Assembly: GCA_013398615.1 (NCBI GenBank)
Contig: VZSR01002395.1
Location: forward strand, 1,179,064-1,243,063
Source of the DNA: Brachypodius melanocephalos
Lineage: Eukaryota > Chordata > Aves > Passeriformes > Pycnonotidae
Reading direction: 5' to 3'
DNA length: 64,000 nucleotides
Shown here one piece after another: positions 1 through 11,100 of the stretch (the stretch's first letter is position 1; every line of letters starts with the position of its first letter). The translations under genes were made by a program, and so were the position numbers. Below the pieces are notes generated by a model that was not told where the DNA came from, did not search any database, and saw only the letters and a list, made by a program, of their open reading frames with translations.

Positions 1-330
1 CCACAGCCCCGCTCCGGGGCTCCGCCGTCCAACACCCGCAGCAGCTCCCCAAAAGCGCACAGGCTGCTGCCGCCTCGCCGCTGCCCGACCGCCAGCGAGG
101 CTGTGGAACAAAAGGAACCACAAACTCTCCGGCATCCTGCACCGCAAGGGAGAGACGGAGCCGAGGAGCCCTCCCCGGCTGGAGGATGCTGAAGCGATCC
201 CCAGTGGGATGTAGGGGATCGCTCCGTTCCGTACCGCGAGGCATCCCAGCCTTTCCTCGGCAGCTCCGCAGGACGCGGATCCCGAGGCACAGGACACAGA
301 CGCTGCCCTGCTGCGGTAAAAGCCTCAGTG
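1..330. other. GC-rich, CpG-rich window edge, unassigned
   Basis: GC- and CpG-rich sequence sits at the left edge, against clearly AT-richer DNA from about 470 onward. It could be the edge of a CpG island or a GC-rich exon of the next gene; by synteny that gene would be FASLG, on the minus strand. On the minus strand a pyrimidine-rich stretch ending in CAG at about 98-120 looks like a splice acceptor, with an open frame continuing to the edge. The translated frames do not resemble FASLG or any protein I recognise, so no gene is called. Confidence 0.35.
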
Positions 331-1611
331 AGAAGAGGAAGAGCAGGGAGTCTGTGCAGCCTGAGCAGAGCTGCCCCAGCAGAGCCAGCTCAGGGGGATG
401 CCCTCCTGCTTTCCAAGGAAAAACACAGGATCCAGACCACGCTGCAAGGGCCAGCACTTCTAAGGGCTCATTATAATATCCTAACGAAGAGAGACAGGGA
501 CATTTCCATTTCTGAATTTCCATTCTTCATTTATTGCAGATTTCTAAGTGGGGACAGTGACATTTTCCCAGATTTACAGGTGTTCACAGGTGATTATAAA
601 CATTTCTCTTCTTGCACTTTACAGACCCATGTTGAACTGTGTATTTGTATTGGGTAGTGTTAAAAAAGGAAATGCTTAACACAAGGGCAAACCAGAGACG
701 TGTCTCCTGTGGCTGAAGGAAGCAATCACAATTCACAGGCTTTGATCTTGAACATCAAAACCGGGATCTGAAAAGGGCACATTTGAACACCCTTTGTACA
801 CTTGTTTCTCCGAAGCAAGGGCTCAGCTTTGCCTGCAACCACACCAATAAATCAGATGTGCTGACAAAGTCTTGGCTGCACCACCAGACACCTCACTGCT
901 TTTTGATGATATTCACCAGCCCTTTGATTCAGCAGCGATCCACAGCACAGGTTTCAACAACTCCACCTGGCTCTTCCTCACACCTCTGGGTTTAAAAGAC
1001 ACAAAAGCAACAACATAAACACAACTCCAACAAGTTCAAGCTTGGTCACGCCTACCCTGGCTCAAGCCCCTCTCTCTGTCCCAGAACAGCCACCCTAGGA
1101 CAGGTCCCCATCCCCTCCCACAGCCATTACAGGAGAGGGTCACACGATGCCTTTGCCTGGAGAGGATCCACTTCCACATTTTTCTGTCACTGTGTTAATG
1201 CCAACAGCCCATTGAGGTGGGATTGAAGAGAGAGTAGCAGTTTCCCTTAAATGTCACAAGTGTTCTTACTCCACACCCACTGCTTCCCACTTTCACAAAG
1301 ATGCTTTTTTAAAGGGTGGGTGAGAGGGAGAGACAAGGAAACCAACTGAAGCCATTTGAGCTGCACCTTCTTTTTTGGATGCCCAGATCAGGAGCCTGCT
1401 AATACCCCATGTGGTGGCAAACCAGAGACTGGGGCTATTTAACCACCAAAAGATGCTCAGTGCACAACATGCTTTAAGGGATCTCTCCCTCTGCTGTGCT
1501 GGTCCTGCTGTTGCTCTCCATTTTCCTGTCACCCCCTTCAGACACCACCAAGACGACAGACCCTGACTGGGAGATGGTGCCAGGCAGGGCTGTGTCTGCA
1601 CAGCACATCAG

Positions 1612-1688
1612 GATCACAGAGCCACAGCATGGCTGGGGGTGGAAGGGACCTCTGGAGATCCTCTAGTCTGAAAAAAGCAGGTTCAGGT
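1612..1688 (-). mobile_element. CR1 LINE 3'-end fragment
   Basis: The plus strand reads GATCACAGAGCC, then GGAAGGGACCTCTGGAGATC, then a CTCTAGTC block and AAGCAGGTTCA. This is the familiar reverse complement of the avian CR1 3' region. It is short and diverged, so it is an old 5'-truncated copy. Confidence 0.7.
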
Positions 1689-3157
1689 GTCTGCAGGCTC
1701 TGTGTTCTGCTGGCTTCCTGCTGCTCAAATGACACAGGATATTAACAGGACAACTGAAATAATGGCAGGACGATTTGCTGTAGGTAGGCACTTCAGTCAC
1801 ACGAATTTTGCTAGAAGGCTTAGAACCAGAAATTAGACAAGGCTGAGCCCTCCTAACATGTGGGGCAAAGACAGCTGGGCAGGAAATCAGGGCATAAGGA
1901 CAAGAGGGGGGTCAGATTTGCCTCCACCACCCTATCCCCTTCTTGAACCAGTCTGTGCACCCTGTTTCCAGCAGCCCCATTGTGTCAGTTGAACAGGAAG
2001 GAATATTTTCCAATGGAAACACCTTCCATAGCCCTCATCAGAGAATTGTTCCCCTTTACCAAAGCAACAAAAAACATTACACAGACTGCAAAAGAGGATT
2101 TGCTCAGAAGAACACTCTCCATCCCCAATTCACCCTCAGAGGAGGGGTGGGAGCTCTTATTAACAAGACACACAATTAGGCTGAAGTTGATGGCAGAGAA
2201 GCAGCCAGCAGCTATGAGTTCGTATCAGCAGGATTTAGGGACAGAAGGATGACCTGCCTCAAACAGCCCAAAGAAAGCAGGACTTGAACAATGATCCAGA
2301 TCTAATACTTGACAGAAAATAAACCCTGAAACTCAAAACAAAATCTGAAGTGTGAACCTCTGTGTAGGAGAGGCTCTCACCGTGTTTTGGACAGTCTCTC
2401 TGGAAGCAATTAACAAATATTTCCTATTACACTAATGACTAGTGGAAATGTTAAAAAGCAACTCTTGAAAGCCAACAGGGCTGCAGGAGTTACACCCAAG
2501 AGCAACTGAGAAAGCTGAGAATCATTTGCATTCAAAAACACAGGATTCGACATCATGAAGACAGAGAATCGAATGAGAACAAAACAAGGCAAGAAACAAA
2601 GACTGCAGATAGAAAAAGATAGATTTAAAAAAGGTAGAAAACAATGTGCTAGAAAGAAAACAAGTCTGAAGCTGACACTCCTCAGCTGGACATGAACTTC
2701 CAGCAGGGAAAGCCCGCAGGCTCCTGTGAGAGCTCCCACACAGCTCTGGACAGCCACAGGCACTCCTGGAACTCACTTTAGAAATCTTTGTTCAACTCGA
2801 GAGGCTCTGGAAGAAATTGCAGGAACTGTTGGACAGAAAGGAGGTTCAAATCTGTCTGTTCAAGAGCAGGTTGGCAGGGAGGGATGGGACAGTGTGTGGA
2901 AAACCTGTGAAGAGAGGGATGATTTCCAGCAGCAGAGAGCTCTTAAATCTCACAGAATAAAAAGCCACTAGTTGTGAGCCAAATCTGAAGGAGTTTGAAC
3001 AAAAAGATGGGGTTTTGACTGAAAACTAGTATGGATGCTTGTGAGAGCTGCCTCCAAAGGGAGAGGACCTCCCTCTGCTGAAGCCTCAGAGAAGTATGGA
3101 AGGCACCAGAAGTCACCCAGCCTTTGCAGTTAGCACCAACATCTTCATGTTGTTTTC

Positions 3158-3172
3158 TTTATTGTGTTTATT
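3158..3172 (-). terminator. Tandem minus-strand poly(A) signals (candidate distal SUCO 3' end)
   Basis: Two TTTATT hexamers (AATAAA on the minus strand) lie at 3158-3163 and 3167-3172. They are followed on the minus strand by a GU-rich stretch, the usual arrangement of a cleavage site. Use by SUCO would need a 3' UTR of about 4.5 kb. Chance occurrence in AT-rich DNA is possible. Confidence 0.25.
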
Positions 3173-6131
3173 GACAGTTTGAGTTCTCAAATAAAGGCGA
3201 TGCTTTTCATTTCCTCAACAAGTGCTCTCCTTGCTAGGAGCATTTGTTTCACATACAAAGCCATGGCAAGGACATTCAGATATTCACTCTCAAGAACAGG
3301 TCTAAAAGTCCACAATTAACAGCTGTGGCCTGGTATTACAGTGCTGAACATGTTCCTCTTCCAGCAAGGAAGGTGCTCTGTCCTCTCCTTCACCCTGATT
3401 CCAACAACCAGCAGCCCCGAATTCAGCAAAAGAGTGCTCTGTCCTGAGGTGAGAGAGAATCCAAGGAGCCAAAGCAGAAGAGAAAGAGAGGAGTAAGTAA
3501 AACATTACTGTGCTGCTTTCATTTCTTTTGTGCCTGTGGTAAGTGCAGGGAAATGAGGTAGAGTGGTTATGAGGTAATGGGATCTGTTCTGAGGAACAGA
3601 GCAGCAGGGTCATTCCATGGTGTGCAGCTTCATCACGGTACAGAACAGAACAAGGTGCTGTGGCCAGTAGTGAGGAAGACCAAGAGAATGCACAGGTGTT
3701 GAGTTCCTGTCCCCCCCCAGCCCCATTGCCAAGCCCTTCTGCAGGGTCTGTGCCCTGCCCCAGCCTCTGGGGGCAAAGCCAGCCCTGGCAAACAGCAGCT
3801 GGCTCTGCCGGCCAGGGGGCCCAGGGTGGTACCTGAGCTTTATTTCTTCTTGGGAGCAGCCAGTCTCAGCCCATTCCAGACAAACACACGGTAACTGTGT
3901 CACTGCAACTCACAGAAGCTTCAGTAGTTGCTTCCAGTTATTTTTCCAGGAAAAGAGAAGCAGCAGACAGGGACTGTTTGCTGTGAGCTCAGAGGGCCCT
4001 GCAGCTGGATGAAGGCTCCACCACATCTAACAAGGAAGGAAAACAAGCCCCAAGGTGGCAAACGTTTCTTTTTCATCTCTAGGTCCACAAGGGGCAGAGC
4101 TCAGCTCCTTCTCCACGGCCTCCCAAAAGCTGCCCGGCTGCGTGGGAGTTCCTGGTGACTCGAAGGGAAAGCAGCACAGCCAGGGCCAGCTGCGGCTCCC
4201 AGCCCCTGTTCAATGTCAGACAGCACGAGGGCAGCAGAAACCTCCTTGGAAACTTCTTCAAAATCTATTCTGCTTAAATTAGAGAAGGGCTAAGTGAGAA
4301 AGATAAGTGAGTTTCAGCACTCTTTCCCAACCTCCCAAGCTTTCACCTGGACAAGCTCTGGGCAGGGGTTCTTGCTGAGCTGTCACAAAGCCCAGCAGAG
4401 CTGCAGCAGCTGCTGTTGGGCACTCAGGGTTTCCAGATGAGACACCCCAGGGTGTCACAGCACCCTGTGGTCAGGGCTCTGCACTTCACTGTTCCAAATG
4501 AAGTGGAACATGTTTGTAGCTAATTAAGCAAAACCTGCTAAGCTGTTCCATCTCGTGCTGTAACTTGGCAAAAGCAGAAGCTCCACACCACCTTAGATTT
4601 GGGGTTTCTGCTTACATCACCACACAGCTGGAAGAGTCTGCATATTTAAAAAAGCCTGGGTTTCCACTCTGATACTTAGTGTATGTAACCTAAACACCTC
4701 AGTTTGGCACACAAGGTGTGTTTGCACCTATCCATCCTCCCATGGAAACCTTTGCATTTAAGATTTTTTTGACCTTGGGCTCAGGACCTGCCCATCCTCA
4801 CTCCAGCACACACACTGGCTTCTGGCTGTTTTACACCAACAGCTGCCCAACCTTTGCTTGCAATACCCTAAGACTGTCACACAGGAATTTGAGACATATA
4901 AACTGTCTTCATTAGAAACTATTATCCCTACATAAAGTCTATAACCAATTTAAGAGAGACTCACTTCCAAAGAACCAAATTTTGAAAGCTAGATTGCATG
5001 ACAATAAAACTGAAAGTAAAAAATTACTCAGGAGCCCACATAAAAGGAAAACATTAGGCAATAATAACCTGCTGGTAAGAGAACCTTTTTTTAGAAAAGT
5101 GGTTATAAATAACTAAGAGCAGGGAGGCAGCAGCAGGTGGAAGCTGTGGTTCAATCTCCAATCTCTTACCAGGACACACTCTCAAGGCTGCAAAAGCATA
5201 ACTGGCCCTGTAGGATCCTTCAGAGGCCTTATTCCCATGGCACGCTTCCCATTCCCACACTTCTCATTACAGGGCAAGCTTTATCATTGTATTTTTCCAC
5301 AGAATGCATCATCAACTCCTTAGACCTAAGTCAGGCCCGGTTTTTAACATGCACAGAGGGAGCAGGGTATTAAGGGACTGGTTTAGAATGCATTTGGCTT
5401 CACATCTGCAATTGTTAACTTGGAAATCTGAATGTGTACTTGGGATTTCAACAGGCAGCCTCATTTACCAGCACAGGGTTTAGTCCATAGCCAGTGTCCA
5501 GAGGGGCTGTTTCAAGAATTCAGTCACATCCAGCTTCAGGTGATTCGTACTGAAAACCCCAGGGCTTGCCTGGCAATAAAGGTACACGTGCTTCTAACAA
5601 GTGATGTATCAAAAGGAAGGAGGAAATAAAACAAACCCACACTTTTCCCCCCACCAAAACACCCAACACTCTCCTCCCTCAGCAAACTCCACAGTTATAT
5701 TTTTAAATCACAGTGCTAGGATGAAGCAGGCAGTCCTGAGACACTCAAGTGTCAACTCTGTGCTGGGGAGGGCTCCTCTGACAAGCAGATGTTGGCCAGC
5801 CTGTGAAATTTGGTATTTGGCTGCACACTGTCCTGCTGGGCTTGACAGAAATCAGAGGGGGAGAGACCAGTAAGGGGCAAAATTCAAGCAGAAAACTCTG
5901 GTTTGAGAGAATGACTCTAAACTTTCCTTTCAGGGCCTTTTGTGTCCTTCACAAGCCTTAGCTCTGAGTAGCAAGAGGTCATTTCATGCAGCTCTTCTCA
6001 CCACATGCAGGGAGCCCCCAGGGCAAGGTGTGAACTGACGGGCTGGAAACCTCTCCAGCAGTTCCACAGGGCCACAATTCCTGACCTTCTGGACAAAGCA
6101 CCACAGCCCTCAGAATCCACCTCCCCATACT

Positions 6132-6137
6132 TTTATT
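6132..6137 (-). terminator. SUCO: SUCO poly(A) signal AATAAA (distal candidate)
   Basis: The plus-strand TTTATT is AATAAA on the minus strand. It is followed downstream by a G/GU-rich run (GGGGAGGTGG and GTGGTGCTTTG), the best-looking cleavage context in the first 2 kb after the stop codon. Confidence 0.5.
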
Positions 6138-6289
6138 TAAACAGAAAAACACATCTAGGCTGACATGTTTATGAACTCCTTACTACAGCCCAAAAGTCCT
6201 AGTGCTAAACTGAAATTTTAAGGCTAGTCCTTTGCAAAGTTTCATTTTCAAAGGAAAAATGCCAGTAAATGAAAGACAAAGTGTTCAGA

Positions 6290-6295
6290 TTTATT
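6290..6295 (-). terminator. SUCO: SUCO poly(A) signal AATAAA (proximal candidate)
   Basis: This is a minus-strand AATAAA about 1.4 kb after the SUCO stop codon. A U-rich stretch (CTTTGTCTTTCATTT) follows. It may serve as an alternative to the signal at 6132. Confidence 0.4.
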
Positions 6296-7712
6296 TGGAA
6301 ATTCACAGTTTCTAATGGCACTACAGCTCTGTAGTTACACACTCTTGCTCCACAACATTGGATGCTGCACTCTGGTGGTATGAATTTTCTTCATCCAGGT
6401 TTGACATCCTTCTGAATTCAGGTTCAACATGTTCAGTTCATGTGCTCTGACTGGCTAATTGTGCAGATCAACTCTGAAAGTACATCACCTTAAAGTACTC
6501 ATAAACTAACAAGAAAGCAGCAAAAAAACAAAGGCTTTAAATAAGTCACATTACATACAATACCCAGGAAAGGCATTAGATCTGTTAAAAAGGGTACCAC
6601 TAAAAGTGCTCAATAAGTTAACTTATTTTGTACAACGTGAACCTGTAACACTTGTTCCACTCACTCAGAACCACACTCAACAGTTCAGCAACCACACATC
6701 CTATAGTATCCAAATATACAGTCACAGTCAAAATAAAAAACACTTGAGTATGAAATACCAGCCATACCAACACTGCACATTTGTTAGCCAATACAAAAGC
6801 AAATCTTATGGAAACACCTGCTGTGAATCAGCCTGAAGGCTGAGCCTCCCAGGCTTGGCAAACTCAACATGCCCAGAGCAGGCTCTGGGAATGCAGCCTC
6901 ACATTCCTCAGCACAACAGCAGTGAGCAATCCTCATCCACCTCCTCCAGAGAGCTGCAGCAGCCATTCAGGTGATAAATGCATTCCTCAGCCTCAGATTC
7001 CATCACCAACAGGAAATCCTGAAGAGCCACCATCGCTGATTTCGCACATCAGAGTAAGCTCCGATTGTGACTGAAGGTGCAAGTAAACACAATTGCCATC
7101 CCTGGTGAGAGACATTCCTCAACAGAGTTTGCAAAACAAGAATCTAGTCAGGCAAGTCCATCTCTTGGTATTTTTACAGTATCCAGTCCACATTACTGAG
7201 TCCAGCTGAAGGCCAATACATGTCCCTTTACAGCACTGTAGTGTTGCATCTTCAAAAAAAGCTAGAGAAATTACAAAATAAATCAAATGACAAACAATTG
7301 TATCTCCCCTCTTCCAGTGGCATTATAAATAGACAAAAGGCACATAAATATGGGAAGGTGCAAGAAATAGGAACAAAGCTAAAGGAAGAGGATTAGGCTT
7401 TTATCCCTATTCCACCCAACAAACTGGGTTTCAAAAAATCTCTGCCCCAGGAACTGTGAAAAAAAACCTTTATAAAATGAACCCTGCCCTCCCTCCCCAC
7501 CCCAAGCTGTTCTCATAGGAAATTATCAGCCTTGTAAAGCTGCAGCTTATAGCCAAGATTGACACAATCCCATCTATTTAAAAAGGCAGAAGCCAAATTT
7601 CTGAATACTTTCCAATGAGTTGAGCTCTTCGTCTCCCACTATCCTCCCACAGAATACCACAGACTGTTCTCAAACGAACAAACACTCTCCTGTTTGAGAA
7701 GTTCAGCTAGGT

Positions 7713-8159
7713 TTAGATGTGTCCAGAGACTGTCGTGACACCGAGTGTTCCCACTGTTATATCTTTGTTTCCTTTGATTATGTCATGCAGACTTGGCATC
7801 GACCCTGACTTAGTCTGTATCAGAGTTTTTATGAGCTTCCCTTGGTCTGAAACTTTGGACCGTCTCCTCTTTATCGCCCTCTTCTCAGTTTTTGTCTTTT
7901 GGGCCTGCCCGTTGCACAGGCTGGTGCACGCCGAGATGCCGCAGAAATAGGACTCGTCCGACTGCGACGACGTCTCGGAGCTGCCCTCGGATGGGGGGCC
8001 CTTGTAGGAGGAGTGATAAACCTCCCCAATGCTGGAGAAGTCCCTCTGGTTTGTGAAGGGCTTCCTTCCTTTGATGTCCCCGTTGGCTATGGGGTGCAGG
8101 GGCTCCGTTGTCGGTTTAATAGTCTCTGGTTTTTCACTTTTGTACTTGCAACGCTTTTT
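7713..8159 (-). CDS. SUCO: SUCO exon 24 (stop codon)
   Basis: Residues 1102-1249. The acceptor is GTGCTTTCAG. The exon contains KKRCKYKSEK, EPLHPIANGDIKGRKPFTNQ, GEVYHSSYKGPPSEGSSETS, ESYFCGISACTSLCNGQ, a basic KRAIKRRRSK patch and the final GVTTVSGHI followed by TAA. This is the most conserved part of the protein outside the SUN domain. Confidence 0.96.
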   Translation of the reverse strand, partial: KKRCKYKSEKPETIKPTTEPLHPIANGDIKGRKPFTNQRDFSSIGEVYHSSYKGPPSEGSSETSSQSDESYFCGISACTSLCNGQAQKTKTEKRAIKRRRSKVSDQGKLIKTLIQTKSGSMPSLHDIIKGNKDITVGTLGVTTVSGHI

Positions 8160-11100
8160 CTGAAAGCACAAGTGAGAAAAAGAAACAGTGAGGTTCTGGA
8201 AGGCAGGCAGAGCATCCCAGCCGAGCCCAGGAAGCAGCAGGGAGAGCAGCTGAGACAGGCACCAGCACAAACACCTCAGCCCCACCAGCCCCCTCCCCAC
8301 AGGCTGAGCTGGTACCTTCTTCTCTGGGGAAAACTTCAGGGGCTCCACAATGTACAAATCCTCTGGATCCACTGCAAGAGAGAGAACAGACACTCAACAG
8401 TGCTGACACTGCCAGCTCTGGAACAACATAGCCCCAACTAAACAGCACCATGATAAAATATTCCACTGAGCAGGAACGTTTTTCCCTCCCTCCCTTTGTA
8501 AATGAAGGAGGGCACAAAACAAACGCTGGAAGTGAAGTCAGCACACAGAGAAATTCTCCTGGGCTGTCATGGCAGCTGTCAGTGACACACCTGAAAACTC
8601 CTGGCTTTCTCACAGGTATGGCCATGGGAGAGGGGCAAAGAACATCCTTTGGGGCAAAGGAAGAGTCAGTGAGTGCTGAAGTCTAGGAAAGCAAACTGCT
8701 CCCACTGTAAGAGTGTTTCATGTGCAGCCTGCCCTGACAGCACAGATGTGCACCTACCAACAGGGCAGATGTTCACACTGGCATGAGACCAGCAGGGAGA
8801 ATTTGGGAAAAGTGTCACTTTGAGAAAGAAAAATAATCTAGGCCTCAGCTAGTGCTCATGGCATCACAGTGCCAACTCAAGAGTTTTAATGGAGTTTTAT
8901 TCACACAACAAAAACCTGAGAGGCAAGTTTGCTGCAGCCAGAAGAGCTGTGTCAGCAGCATACTCGGTAGTCACTATGATCTGCAACACTTGCTTTTGCA
9001 TGACACTCGTGGCCTAAGAAATCAAAATTCAGTTGTCCCAAATCTACCATGAATACTGCAAAGATCAGATCATTCCTCATACCCAAGCCAAGATAAATGG
9101 TCTAAGTTTTCTTACTGAAGTTGCTAAATTTGAATCCTAAATGCCTGCCAAGTTTCAAACATAGGCTATCAGGACTTCACAGAACTAGGACACTCAGACT
9201 TCCCACGTCTGGCATTTCCAAGAGAAAAAAAAAGCTACTTTCTGCAGCTTCACAGACCTGAGTGCCTGCACTGATTGCTCCTAACCCCAAAAAACCATCT
9301 GCAGAGCAGAATATATCTGTAGCAAAAACTGCATTTGAGATTTTAGCATAATTCAGCACAGTTCTGTGAGTATTTGGTAAATTGTTCACAAACCATCTTT
9401 CCTTACAGAACACATACACGAACCACACACACACAGTGCAGCATTGAGAGCAACACCACAGACATTTATGATATGAATAATACCTTCTTTACCAGCTAGC
9501 TGAAAAGACTGGGATCTGACCAGTGGAAGGGAAGTTCTTCTTTTCAAATTCATATCATCATAGGAAGAGAAACACCTAGGAAATTCCAGAAAGCTTTTTT
9601 TAACACATTTTTCTCAAGATTTTGTCACGTACATTTCTCATTAAAAATCATTCTTGGCAGAAAGAACTGTTTGTTGAGGGGCCCAAGAAAACCTGGCTAA
9701 CAGACACAGTCCTGTGTTTGCTACAAGTTATCAAGGCATGTTTTTCAAGTGGAGCAGCCCCAAAATGCTCCTAGGAGAGTGTTATGATTGAGAGCCCTTT
9801 GCTAGCAATTCTGAGTGTGCAGAATGAAAATTCAGAATTAAAGCAGATGTGCCAGTACCAGCAGACTTAGGAAATATTAATAAAAACTGCAAGAACAATT
9901 AAGCTTCAAATAAAAATATGTTACCTTTTGGGGCTAGGGTAGTGATTGCTTTTGGGAATTTTTGAGAGGTAATCTTCACAGAACTGAGAAGGGCTCCTGC
10001 AGCGCTGCACAAAAAGCACCAAGCCCAGAATGAGGCAGAGAACCAGAGAAATCACCAGGTAAGTCTGGCGATCAGAAACCTGCAGGGATTTGAGACAACT
10101 GTTGAAGACAGAACAATTCCATGATACTGCCATTCTTATGTTTTAAGCTCTAAAAGACAAATGCTATGTTCTCAATGCACTTTTCTTTAATTTCACTAAA
10201 CACCTGTTCATATTTGAGAATTTTTTCAGAGGTTTGATGCAGCATTTGAGGAGTGAAGGCTGAATCCCACTAGCTGCTAACAGGACAAGATTCCCCTGCC
10301 TCCAACATCAGCAGAACTACAGAAGCTGCCACCCCCTACAAAGACCATCCAAACCCCCCTGAAAACAATACAGTTCCCATAAGAAACCATGCTCAGAAAG
10401 TAACTGGTTCACAGCTGACATGGATGCAATACTGTGGCAAATCTAAACTGTGCTTTTTGTCAGCTGACACTGCAGTACTTCATAAAGCACCATTATAATC
10501 ACTTGATTCATGTGGCTTCACTGACCACAGCACTCATAAACAGGAGCTCAGCCAGCCAGGCATCAAAGGAGGAGTCTCACCAAACCTTAGCTCAAGGGAG
10601 GTCTTTGGCAATATGCACAAAATATAAAAGATCATGTTTATGGTACTGCTTGAAATGCCAGGCAGGCAGAAGATAAACATTTGAGAGAAAACGTTCCTAA
10701 TATTGTTGCCAAGATTTCCCTAATCTCTAAAGATGACAACAGCCAGTGAGGGAAGGAGAAGGAGAAAGGTGCCTTGGCTCAGACTGCAATCATGGGTGTA
10801 GTGGGGCTGCACTATGACCAACATTGCTGTGCATAAGACAGCTCGTGCTACTCAAATCTGCAGCTAGGAATTGAGGATAAATTAGGCTGAAGCAACACTA
10901 CAGACAATTCAAAACTTCATTTGAAGACTCTGGTCCCTTCAAACAGAGATGTGTTTCTGCATCCATTTCCTCTGAATTGTGATTACCTCACGTTTCAGTT
11001 GGGCCACGGTTGCTGACAGATTGGAAGCCAGCTGGGTCATGTTGGTGAGCTGTGCTTGTAGCAGCTGGATTGCCTCTGTCTGACGCTGATCCTGTGGTGA

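Larger units (their letters stand above)
331..6100. other. Intergenic region downstream of SUCO
   Basis: No coding exon could be supported on either strand; open frames are short and lack recognisable domains or conserved splice structure. The stretch holds a CR1 fragment at about 1612-1688 and a pair of minus-strand AATAAA signals near 3158-3172. By synteny it separates SUCO from the next gene, probably FASLG. Confidence 0.6.
6118..7712 (-). other. SUCO: SUCO 3' UTR (inferred)
   Basis: This is the minus-strand sequence following the SUCO stop codon at 7713-7715. It has no conserved open frame and ends near two AATAAA signals at 6290-6295 and 6132-6137, giving a 3' UTR of about 1.4-1.6 kb. 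The exact cleavage site is inferred. Confidence 0.55.
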
